In this document: one piece after another, positions 1 to 5,236 of the stretch
How the letters are laid out: each line of letters starts with the position of its first letter
How positions within the stretch are numbered: position 1 is the stretch's first letter
Origin: Candidatus Dadabacteria bacterium
Lineage (GTDB): Bacteria > Desulfobacterota_D > UBA1144 > Nemesobacterales > Nemesobacteraceae
Assembly (NCBI GenBank): GCA_026709745.1
Contig: JAPOSJ010000149.1
Span: forward strand, 1-5,236
Direction: 5' to 3'
DNA length: 5,236 bases
Program-made: the position numbers and the translations under genes
The notes under the pieces: generated by a model
What the model saw: only the letters and a program-made list of their open reading frames with translations
What the model was told of the DNA's origin: nothing
Databases searched by the model: none

Positions 1-37
1 GGTAAGTTTCATATTCAGTTTTTCCGCGTGGCGTCAT
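1..37 (-). CDS. Start of a further gene downstream of the mutase large subunit (partial, product unknown)
   Basis: On the minus strand an ATG at 37-35 overlaps the TGA stop of the mutase large subunit (36-34) as ATGA, the same arrangement that joins the two mutase genes. From it an open frame reads MTPRGKTEYETY up to the window edge with no stop. A second possible start is the ATG at 12-10 (reading MKLT), which has a weak GGA about 10 nt upstream and would leave a 21-nt gap after the stop. Twelve residues are too few to recognise a family. Genes that commonly follow this mutase are the GTPase chaperone meaB, methylmalonyl-CoA epimerase and propionyl-CoA carboxylase subunits; any of these is only a guess from context. 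Confidence 0.4.
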   Translation of the reverse strand, partial: MTPRGKTEYETY

Positions 38-2175
38 GTTCGGATTTCCACAAGTGGCAGTAATATGTCTTCAGCTGCCTGGGAAAGCACTGTGCCAGGA
101 CCGAATATCTGCGAGACTCCGGCATTTTTCAGATAGTCATAATCGCGTTTCGGTATTACTCCTCCTGCGACCACCACTATGTCGTCGGCCCCCATCTCTT
201 TCAGCTTATCTATAAGTTCGGGAATGAGGGTCTTGTGACCGGCGGCCAGGCTCGATATTCCTATTACGTGGACATCGTTTTCAACCGCCTGCCTTGCCGC
301 CTCCTCCGGGGTCTGGAAAAGAGGTCCTATGTCCACGTCGAAACCCAAGTCGGCAAAACCCGTCGCTATTATCTTCGCCCCGCGGTCATGGCCGTCCTGG
401 CCCATCTTGGCAACAAGTATTCTGGGTCTTCTTCCTTCAAGTGCGGCGAAACGATCGGCAATCTTCCTTGCCCTGGCGAATCCGGCATCCTTTGAAATCT
501 CCGATGAGTATACTCCGGATATCGTGCGCCATCCGGGCTGGTATCTGCCCCATACCTTTTCGCATGCGTCCGATATTTCGCCGAGAGTAGCGTTTTCCCT
601 CGCGGCTGCGATGGCCAGGGAGAGAAGATTTCCTTCACCCGTTTTTGCGCATTCAGTGATTTTTCGTAAAGCACGCTCCACAGCTTCTGAGTCCCTCTCT
701 TTTTTCAGTTTTCCGAGTTTTTCGATCTGTTTCCGTCTCACCTTACGGTTATCCACTTCAAGTATATCGAACTCTTCCTGAGATTCGGAACTGTACCGGT
801 TAACCCCTACTATAATATCTTTCCCCGAATCTATTCTGGCCTGCTTGCGTGCCGCAGCTTCCTCGATTCTCATTTTTGGGAGGCCGGTTTCTATGGCCTT
901 TGACATTCCGCCCAGTTCCTCTATTTCCGTTATGAGTTTCCAGGCCCTCCTGGCTAGATTGTGGGTAAGGGACTCAACATAGTAGGATCCTGACCACGGG
1001 TCAATCAGTCTGCAAACATCAGTTTCCCTCTGGAGATAAAGCTGGGTGTTTCTCGCTATTCTGGCTGAGAAGTCCGTGGGAAGGGCGATTGCTTCGTCAA
1101 GGGCGTTTGTGTGCAGTGACTGCGTGCCGCCGAGCACCGCGCTTAAGGCTTCGACGCAGGTTCTTGTCACGTTGTTAAACGGATACTGTTCTGTTAGGCT
1201 CCATCCCGAGGTCTGACAGTGGGTTCTGAGCATGAGTGACCCAGATTTTCTGGGCCTGAACTGCTTTACGATCTTTGCCCAGAGCATCCTGGCCGCCCTC
1301 ATTTTTGCGACTTCCATGAAATGATCCATCCCGATTCCCCAGAAAAACGAGATCCTGGGGGCAAAATCGTCAATATCGAGACCCGCCTCGACTCCCGCTC
1401 TTATGTACTCAAGGCCGTCTGCGAGCGTGTAGGCAAGCTCTATGTCCGCCGTCGCACCGGCTTCCTGCATATGGTAGCCGCTTACGCTTATCGAGTTGAA
1501 TTTTGGCATATTCTGTGAGGTGTACTGGAAAATATCCGAGACTATCTTCATGGAGAACTCAGGCGGGTAAATATAGGTGTTCCTTACCATGAACTCCTTT
1601 AGAATATCGTTCTGGATAGTGCCGCTCAGTTTCTCCGGTCCTACCCCTTGGCGTTCTGCGACCACTACGTAGAAAGCCATGATCGGCAAAGCCGCACCGT
1701 TCATGGTCATGGAAACCGAGATTTCATCAAGAGGGATGTGGTCAAGGAGAATTTCCATGTCGAGCACGGAGTCTATCGCCACCCCGGCTTTTCCTACATC
1801 TCCCGATACCCTGGGGTGATCTGAGTCATATCCTCTGTGTGTAGGAAGATCAAAAGCTATCGAAAGTCCCTTTTGTCCCGCGGCCAGATTTCTCCTGTAA
1901 AATGCGTTTGACTCCTCGGCGGTTGAAAAACCCGCGTACTGTCTTATGGTCCAGGGCCTTGTAAGGTACATGGTCGCATACGGCCCGCGCAGGTAGGGTG
2001 CAATTCCCGAGACAAATCCCAGATGTTCTGTGCCTTTTAGGTCCTCATGCGTGTAAAGAGCCTTTATCTCTATTTTTTCAGGCGATTCGCGTATCCGCTC
2101 TATGTTTTCCCAGCCGTTTTTCCCGTTCCCCTGGGATCTCCCGCCGAGTTTTATTTTTGAGAAATCAGGTCTCAT
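34..2175 (-). CDS. mutB: Methylmalonyl-CoA mutase, large (catalytic, B12-binding) subunit
   Basis: Catalyses the adenosylcobalamin-dependent rearrangement between (R)-methylmalonyl-CoA and succinyl-CoA in the cytoplasm. At 713 aa it is close to the well-studied Propionibacterium MutB (about 728 aa), and its start (MRPDFSKI) is the usual one. Residues about 40-550 form the substrate-binding TIM barrel, with RPWTIRQYAGFSTAEESN near 73-90 and SGYHMQEAGATAD near 232-244. Residues about 584-710 form the cobalamin domain: DGHDRG at 594-599 (His596 is the lower axial cobalt ligand), SSLAAGH at 641-647 and GGVIP at 671-675. Tyr80, Arg198 and His235 align by eye with Tyr89, Arg207 and His244 of the Propionibacterium enzyme. 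In isobutyryl-CoA mutase the first two are changed to Phe and Gln, so methylmalonyl-CoA is the likely substrate. The ATG overlaps the small-subunit stop as ATGA and has no strong SD, which suggests coupled translation. No disruption is seen. Confidence 0.98.
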   Translation of the reverse strand: MRPDFSKIKLGGRSQGNGKNGWENIERIRESPEKIEIKALYTHEDLKGTEHLGFVSGIAPYLRGPYATMYLTRPWTIRQYAGFSTAEESNAFYRRNLAAGQKGLSIAFDLPTHRGYDSDHPRVSGDVGKAGVAIDSVLDMEILLDHIPLDEISVSMTMNGAALPIMAFYVVVAERQGVGPEKLSGTIQNDILKEFMVRNTYIYPPEFSMKIVSDIFQYTSQNMPKFNSISVSGYHMQEAGATADIELAYTLADGLEYIRAGVEAGLDIDDFAPRISFFWGIGMDHFMEVAKMRAARMLWAKIVKQFRPRKSGSLMLRTHCQTSGWSLTEQYPFNNVTRTCVEALSAVLGGTQSLHTNALDEAIALPTDFSARIARNTQLYLQRETDVCRLIDPWSGSYYVESLTHNLARRAWKLITEIEELGGMSKAIETGLPKMRIEEAAARKQARIDSGKDIIVGVNRYSSESQEEFDILEVDNRKVRRKQIEKLGKLKKERDSEAVERALRKITECAKTGEGNLLSLAIAAARENATLGEISDACEKVWGRYQPGWRTISGVYSSEISKDAGFARARKIADRFAALEGRRPRILVAKMGQDGHDRGAKIIATGFADLGFDVDIGPLFQTPEEAARQAVENDVHVIGISSLAAGHKTLIPELIDKLKEMGADDIVVVAGGVIPKRDYDYLKNAGVSQIFGPGTVLSQAAEDILLPLVEIRT
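2172..2175 (-). promoter_or_regulatory. ATGA stop/start overlap joining the two mutase genes
   Basis: The TGA of the small subunit (2174-2172) shares bases with the ATG of the large subunit (2175-2173). The sequence just upstream on the minus strand (GGACGAAACC) is at best a weak ribosome site. Re-initiation by ribosomes finishing the small subunit is therefore the likely route, and it would help keep the two chains at the 1:1 ratio the heterodimer needs. The overlap is seen directly; coupling is inferred. Confidence 0.75.
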
Positions 2176-4067
2176 GGTTTCGTCCGGTTCTCAGAAGACG
2201 GCTGCTGATATTTCCTTAGTACCTCGCAGACATCCTGATCCGCTTGGATGAAGTCAACCTCTTCTACCTCTCGAAGTTTCTCACTCATATCGCCGCAGAT
2301 GGCGATTTTTATTTCCGCCTGCTTGCTTCTGAGACTTTTTACCGCTTCCACCGCGAAGCTTTGGTAGTCCTCGTCAGAACCGCAGATCACAACCCCAAGG
2401 GGATTTTCCCCAAGTGCCGCTGTAATTCCCTGTTCAATCCCCGGGCTTTTGGCCCCATCAACTACGGAGAATCCTCCACATCCGAAAAAATTCATTGAGA
2501 AAATCGCTCTTGCCGAAGTCTGTGGGGAATCGCTCAGATGAAGCAGGAAAATTTTCGGGTCTTCACCTGTTCTCTCTGCGAATTTTTCCGAGAGAAGCCG
2601 TATTTTCTCAAAATCCAGCGCCGCTCTTGATTCCAAAAAAACTTCTGGTGTGCTATCCTTGCTGCTTACTTTCTCTCCCTCCAAGGTTTTTCGGATTTCC
2701 CCCGCCATACGCTCCGTAAGGTTTGGAAACTCGTTTGTTCCAACAAGCGTTTTTCTTCTTCGGGAAATGTCGTTCAGGGTTTTCTTCCCGCTGCTTATAA
2801 CCGCGTTCTTTATGAAGCCGCTTCTGACGCATTCCAGGTAGCCGCCTTTTCTTTCTATTTCCTGGAAGAGCTCAAGAGATTTCTCTGAAATGGAACGTGT
2901 CAGCTTCTCCACATGATAGGACCCCCCTCCCGGGTCGGTCACGGTTCCTAGGTGGGATTCGTTTCTCAGCAGAATCTGTATGTTTCTCGCGATCCTCCTT
3001 GAGAGTTCGCCGGTTTCCCTGTAATGGGCGTCGAAAGGCTCCACCGTCAGGGATTCGGTCCCACCGATTACAGATGCCATGGCTTCAAGCGCAGTGCGCA
3101 TTATGTTTGAGTGCGAGTCGTAAATGGTTTTGTTAAATGTAGAGGTGTGGCAGTGGATTCTCATCCTAAAAGAGTCAGGGAGAGCGGGGGAAAACTGCTC
3201 CACGATGTTTGCCCAGAGCACTCTTGCGGCGCGGAGCTTGGCGATCTCAGCAAAGAAGCTTGAGCCTGTGGAAAAACAGAAAACCATGTGGCGACAGGTT
3301 TTGTCTGCACTTACGCCCCGCTCCTTAAGCATAACTAGATACTCGGCTGCGGCGGCGACTGTAAATGCGAGTTCCTGTGTTATGGTCGCGCCCGAGTTTT
3401 TAAACGTTGAGCTTCTTACGGAAAACGCTGCGTAGCCGGGTGCAGAGTCTGATAGACTCTCTATTGTTTCTTTTATTTTCTCAAGATTTTCGCCAATCGG
3501 CGTCACAAGTGATCCACGCACGAGGAGGTGAGAGAGAGGGTCGAAGAACACACAGCCTCGGAGTTTACGAGTATCGATTCCCATACCCGCGCAGGAGGAA
3601 AGGAAAAGAGCGCTTACCTTCTGCGGGTCTTCTCTGACGGCAAAGTTCATACTTATGCGCAGGGGATTTGTCTCCTTTATCAGAGTTTTCATTGTCCTGG
3701 GTTTTATTTCTGTTTGAGGGATAAAGACAAGTGAATCCGCACCACCCCTCACCGCAGCAGATGCGGCAATTATGGCATCTTGTGCCCCGGCAAATTTTAT
3801 CTCTTCCGTAATGAGCCATCTGTTGTCTTTTTTCCCTGTTCCCCTGACGAACGGAAATTCTCCCGGGAGCGTCTCTTTACCCAGAGGGAAATCCCCGGCC
3901 TCCTCTTTTGTGTAGAGGGGCTCAATATCTATTCCGTCTTCGGTGTGCCATATGAGGTCTTCGAAAGAAGCCCGTTTTTCGACCTCTTCTTTCCAGACTT
4001 CTTTTGAGGTTTCTGGGAAATCATCAAAAAGTAGGATATTCCCCTGTTCTTTTTCCGACTTGCTCAT
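2172..4067 (-). CDS. mutA: Methylmalonyl-CoA mutase, small (non-catalytic) subunit
   Basis: Partner of the large subunit in the bacterial heterodimeric mutase. At 631 aa it matches the family (about 638 aa in Propionibacterium). It has the same two-part layout. An N-terminal region (about 12-50, with FPETSKEVWKEEV) leads into a degenerate TIM barrel (about 65-450) with recognisable family blocks: AEIAKLRAARVLWANIVEQF near 273-292, RMRIHCHTS near 301-309, GGTESLTVEPFDA near 335-347, SRRIARNIQILLRNES near 356-371 and DPGGGSYHVE near 378-387. A charged linker (about 450-480) joins this to a flavodoxin-like C-terminal domain (about 485-620). Catalytic features are missing: the large subunit's SGYHMQEAGAT is replaced here by RSSTFKNSGAT (active-site His to Thr221), and the DxHxxG cobalamin motif is replaced by LSDSPQTSA around 511-519. 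Both losses are typical of the small subunit, whose role is structural. The start is the ATG at 4067; no clear SD precedes it. The gene is intact. Confidence 0.96.
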   Translation of the reverse strand: MSKSEKEQGNILLFDDFPETSKEVWKEEVEKRASFEDLIWHTEDGIDIEPLYTKEEAGDFPLGKETLPGEFPFVRGTGKKDNRWLITEEIKFAGAQDAIIAASAAVRGGADSLVFIPQTEIKPRTMKTLIKETNPLRISMNFAVREDPQKVSALFLSSCAGMGIDTRKLRGCVFFDPLSHLLVRGSLVTPIGENLEKIKETIESLSDSAPGYAAFSVRSSTFKNSGATITQELAFTVAAAAEYLVMLKERGVSADKTCRHMVFCFSTGSSFFAEIAKLRAARVLWANIVEQFSPALPDSFRMRIHCHTSTFNKTIYDSHSNIMRTALEAMASVIGGTESLTVEPFDAHYRETGELSRRIARNIQILLRNESHLGTVTDPGGGSYHVEKLTRSISEKSLELFQEIERKGGYLECVRSGFIKNAVISSGKKTLNDISRRRKTLVGTNEFPNLTERMAGEIRKTLEGEKVSSKDSTPEVFLESRAALDFEKIRLLSEKFAERTGEDPKIFLLHLSDSPQTSARAIFSMNFFGCGGFSVVDGAKSPGIEQGITAALGENPLGVVICGSDEDYQSFAVEAVKSLRSKQAEIKIAICGDMSEKLREVEEVDFIQADQDVCEVLRKYQQPSSENRTKP

Positions 4068-4083
4068 TTAAGTAGTATTAGCG

Positions 4084-4095
4084 CAATAATTATTG
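4084..4095. repeat. 12-bp perfect palindrome at the predicted mutase transcription start
   Basis: CAATAATTATTG reads identically on both strands. It lies just downstream of the predicted -10 box of the mutase promoter (4104-4109), at about +2 to +13 from the expected start near 4097. That is a classic place for a repressor operator. The palindrome is seen directly; an operator role is inferred. Its all-AT core sits in AT-rich DNA, so chance cannot be excluded. Confidence 0.35.
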
Positions 4096-4103
4096 GATAA
4101 ATA

Positions 4104-4132
4104 AGTATATAATTTCGATTAGTTTCTGCCAA
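4104..4132 (-). promoter_or_regulatory. Sigma70-type promoter for the mutase unit
   Basis: Read on the minus strand, a TTGGCA -35 box (4132-4127) is separated by exactly 17 bp from a TATACT -10 box (4109-4104). Each hexamer matches the consensus at five of six positions. Transcription would begin near 4097, giving a leader of about 30 nt before the small-subunit ATG. It is the best promoter-like match I found in the intergenic region. Confidence 0.6.
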
Positions 4133-4182
4133 CATGCCGAAACTCTTATTGTTGCTGAGGGTTGAAGTTTATCTTTTCGATT

Positions 4183-4196
4183 GGAATGATTGTTCC
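4183..4196. repeat. Short inverted repeat GGAA-N6-TTCC
   Basis: The sequence GGAATGATTGTTCC has 4-bp perfect arms around a 6-bp centre, roughly midway between the divergent promoter candidates. Size and symmetry would suit a small dimeric regulator, but four-base arms arise readily by chance. I do not recognise it as any known operator. Confidence 0.2.
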
Positions 4197-4241
4197 TTAT
4201 AAGTTTCCGATTTTTCTTTGAGGTTGTTCGGGGGCGGAGAA

Positions 4242-4270
4242 TTGTTATTTACGTTTTTCGTCTTTACTAT
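4242..4270 (+). promoter_or_regulatory. Weak promoter candidate for queC-queE
   Basis: TTGTTA (4242-4247) and TACTAT (4265-4270) are spaced by 17 bp, each matching the sigma70 consensus at four of six positions. Transcription would begin near 4277, only a base or two before the queC GTG at 4279, implying a leaderless or nearly leaderless mRNA. The hexamers are weak, so the true promoter may lie further upstream. Confidence 0.3.
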
Positions 4271-4278
4271 TAAAGAAA

Positions 4279-4953
4279 GTGTCGGCAAAAACGGTTTTGA
4301 TGGTTTCGGGAGGAGTGGACAGTTCTACTCTCTGCTACAAAGCAGTGCAGGAAGGTTATGATGTCTTCCCTCTTACCTTCATCTACGGACAGAAGCACGA
4401 AAAGGAGATTCGTTCCGCGGAGAATATATGCCGCTACCTTGGGCTTTCTCCAAAAATAATCGATCTCTCCGCTTTGAAGACTCTTTTCGGTGCCAGTGCG
4501 CTTACGGATCAGGATGTTGAGATTCCGAGGGTTTCCGCTACGGAGGGCAATTACGAAACCCTCTCAGCCACGGTCGTTCCTAACCGAAACGCCGTTTTTC
4601 TTTCCCTCGCGGTTGCGTATGCGCAGGGGATCGGCTGCAATATAGTGTTTTACGGAGCACATCATTCCGACAGGGGTGTATATCCCGACTGCCGCCCGGA
4701 GTTTATTTCCGCCTTTGAGGAGGCGTCGAGACTAGCTACCGGCAACGACCGCCTTGAGATAATTGCCCCATTTGCTGCTATGGACAAGTCAGAGATAGTC
4801 ACACTTGGAGCGCGTCTTGGGGTTCCTTTTGAGCATACATGGTCATGCTACGTGGGCGATTTGGTGCACTGCGGTACCTGTAGTGCGTGCCGGGAGAGAA
4901 AAAGGGCCTTTGCTGAAGCGGGCATAGCCGACCCGACGCAATATGAGGCATAG
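4279..4953 (+). CDS. queC: 7-cyano-7-deazaguanine (preQ0) synthase QueC
   Basis: Converts 7-carboxy-7-deazaguanine to preQ0 using ATP and ammonia, in the pathway to tRNA queuosine; cytoplasmic. The 224-aa length is typical. Residues 10-16 (SGGVDSS) are the ATP-pyrophosphatase loop. VPNRNAVFLSLA at 100-111 and GAHHSDRGVYPDCRPEF at 126-142 are family blocks lining the active site. Cys190, Cys198, Cys201 and Cys204 (C-x7-C-x2-C-x2-C, followed by RERKRAF) form the QueC zinc site. The GTG at 4279 is chosen because it puts the SGG loop at the usual distance from the N terminus and is the first ATG, GTG or TTG codon in this frame after the upstream TGA at 4219. The next candidate, ATG at 4300, would remove the first beta-strand. 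No clear SD precedes the GTG. queE follows after 5 nt, so the two consecutive enzymes are probably co-transcribed. Confidence 0.97.
   Translation: MSAKTVLMVSGGVDSSTLCYKAVQEGYDVFPLTFIYGQKHEKEIRSAENICRYLGLSPKIIDLSALKTLFGASALTDQDVEIPRVSATEGNYETLSATVVPNRNAVFLSLAVAYAQGIGCNIVFYGAHHSDRGVYPDCRPEFISAFEEASRLATGNDRLEIIAPFAAMDKSEIVTLGARLGVPFEHTWSCYVGDLVHCGTCSACRERKRAFAEAGIADPTQYEA
4944..4948 (+). promoter_or_regulatory. Ribosome binding site of queE inside the end of queC
   Basis: TGAGG lies within the last codons of queC, 10 nt before the queE ATG at 4959. It is the clearest SD-like sequence ahead of any start in this window and supports 4959 as the queE start. Confidence 0.5.
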
Positions 4954-4958
4954 AAGCG

Positions 4959-5236
4959 ATGAAGGTAAACGAGATATTCTTTTCAATACAGGGAGAGGGG
5001 ATCCATATCGGGCTTCCGACTGTTTTCCTCAGGCTTTTCGCATGTGACTTGAGATGCAGATGGTGTGATACCATGTACGCCGTGGAGGGATCCGACTTCC
5101 AGGAGATTGAGACCCAAGAAGTGCTTAGCAGGGTGCTTGGCTATGGCTGCTCGCGGGTCTGTATAACGGGAGGAGAGCCTCATGGCTTCGCTGGACTTGA
5201 TCTCCGCCCAGATCACCGCCAGGGCGCCGGTCAACA
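4959..5236 (+). CDS. queE: 7-carboxy-7-deazaguanine synthase QueE (radical SAM), partial and apparently disrupted near the window end
   Basis: Radical SAM enzyme that contracts 6-carboxy-tetrahydropterin to 7-carboxy-7-deazaguanine, the substrate of QueC encoded just upstream. The N terminus MKVNEIFFSIQGEG is characteristic of QueE, with IQGEG a family signature. Cys29, Cys33 and Cys36 form the CxxxCxxC motif for the 4Fe-4S cluster, followed by DT as in the family. ITGGEP at 69-74 is the SAM-binding GGEP motif. The ATG at 4959 has an SD-like TGAGG 10 nt upstream. The frame stays open to the window edge (at least 92 codons of a family of about 190-250 aa). After GGEP, however, the translation becomes HGFAGLDLRPDHRQGAGQ, unlike the GGEPLLQ-type continuation common in QueE, and the DNA becomes clearly more GC-rich. 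The first 74 residues are secure; the rest is doubtful (frameshift, junction or sequence error). Confidence 0.92.
   Translation, partial: MKVNEIFFSIQGEGIHIGLPTVFLRLFACDLRCRWCDTMYAVEGSDFQEIETQEVLSRVLGYGCSRVCITGGEPHGFAGLDLRPDHRQGAGQ

Larger units (their letters stand above)
4068..4278. other. Divergent intergenic region between the mutase genes and queC
   Basis: This 211-bp AT-rich stretch separates the two divergent start codons and must carry the promoters of both units. It contains the promoter candidates and inverted repeats listed separately. I see no open frame of useful size with a plausible start. I looked for a preQ1 riboswitch upstream of queC and found neither the characteristic short hairpin followed by an A-rich tail nor an obvious intrinsic terminator with a T tract. 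Confidence 0.85.

Noticed and set aside
329..781. 150-codon open frame on the plus strand opposite the mutase large subunit
   Set aside because: It lies entirely antisense to a securely identified gene, its translation is low-complexity Ser/Pro/Arg-rich text with no recognisable motif, and it has no promoter or ribosome site that I can see. It is a shadow frame.
3483..3536. Small-subunit mutase lacking the B12-binding DxHxxG motif and active-site histidine (motif positions fall elsewhere in the gene) as a possible sign of decay or new function
   Set aside because: Loss of both features is the normal state of the non-catalytic small subunit in two-chain bacterial methylmalonyl-CoA mutases; the gene is full length and uninterrupted.
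4141..4278. Possible preQ1 riboswitch ahead of queC
   Set aside because: I could not find the conserved compact pseudoknot elements (a short GC-rich stem with the downstream A-rich strand) in this AT-rich leader, and the likely transcript start would leave little or no leader.
4799..5074. 91-codon minus-strand frame across the queC/queE junction
   Set aside because: It is antisense to two well-supported genes and shows no domain-like pattern.
4983..5234. 83-codon minus-strand frame covering the odd end of queE (MTGALAVIWAEI...)
   Set aside because: Most of it is antisense to the secure part of queE. Only its first ~18 codons lie in the anomalous GC-rich tail, so it cannot be called a gene without sequence beyond the window.
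1..5236. CRISPR array, tRNA, insertion sequence or phage module
   Set aside because: No regularly spaced repeats, cloverleaf-like sequence, transposase frame or terminal inverted repeats were seen on either strand.

Overview
The window is ordinary bacterial chromosome of intermediate base composition (close to half G+C by eye). It is densely coding, with four recognisable metabolic genes in two divergent transcription units. I see no tRNA, rRNA, CRISPR array, insertion sequence or phage gene. The two-subunit methylmalonyl-CoA mutase and the queC-queE pair both point to a bacterium; the sequence does not let me name a lineage.

Minus-strand unit (4067 down to 1): a methylmalonyl-CoA mutase small subunit (631 aa) is followed, with a 4-base ATGA overlap, by the catalytic large subunit (713 aa). 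Just past the large subunit a further reading frame begins on the minus strand, again with an ATGA overlap, and runs off the window after about 12 codons. Together the two mutase genes make a B12-dependent heterodimer that interconverts (R)-methylmalonyl-CoA and succinyl-CoA, the final step that feeds propionyl-CoA carbon into the TCA cycle. The large subunit keeps the cobalamin and substrate residues; the small subunit has lost them, as is normal for this family.

Divergent intergenic region (4068-4278, 211 bp, AT-rich): it holds a good sigma70-type promoter for the mutase unit (TTGGCA, 17 bp, TATACT), a 12-bp perfect palindrome next to the predicted transcription start, a short GGAA-N6-TTCC inverted repeat, and a weaker promoter candidate for queC. 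Neither divergent gene has a clear Shine-Dalgarno sequence.

Plus-strand unit (4279 to 5236): queC (7-cyano-7-deazaguanine synthase, GTG start) is followed 5 nt later by queE (7-carboxy-7-deazaguanine synthase, radical SAM). These are the two consecutive steps that make preQ0, the precursor of queuosine in tRNA. queE is cut by the window end. Its last ~55 bases no longer look like QueE and are visibly more GC-rich, so a frameshift, rearrangement or assembly error is likely there.

I found no convincing undescribed system. The points worth checking are the broken end of queE, the palindrome at the mutase promoter, and the SD-less, possibly leaderless, start of queC.
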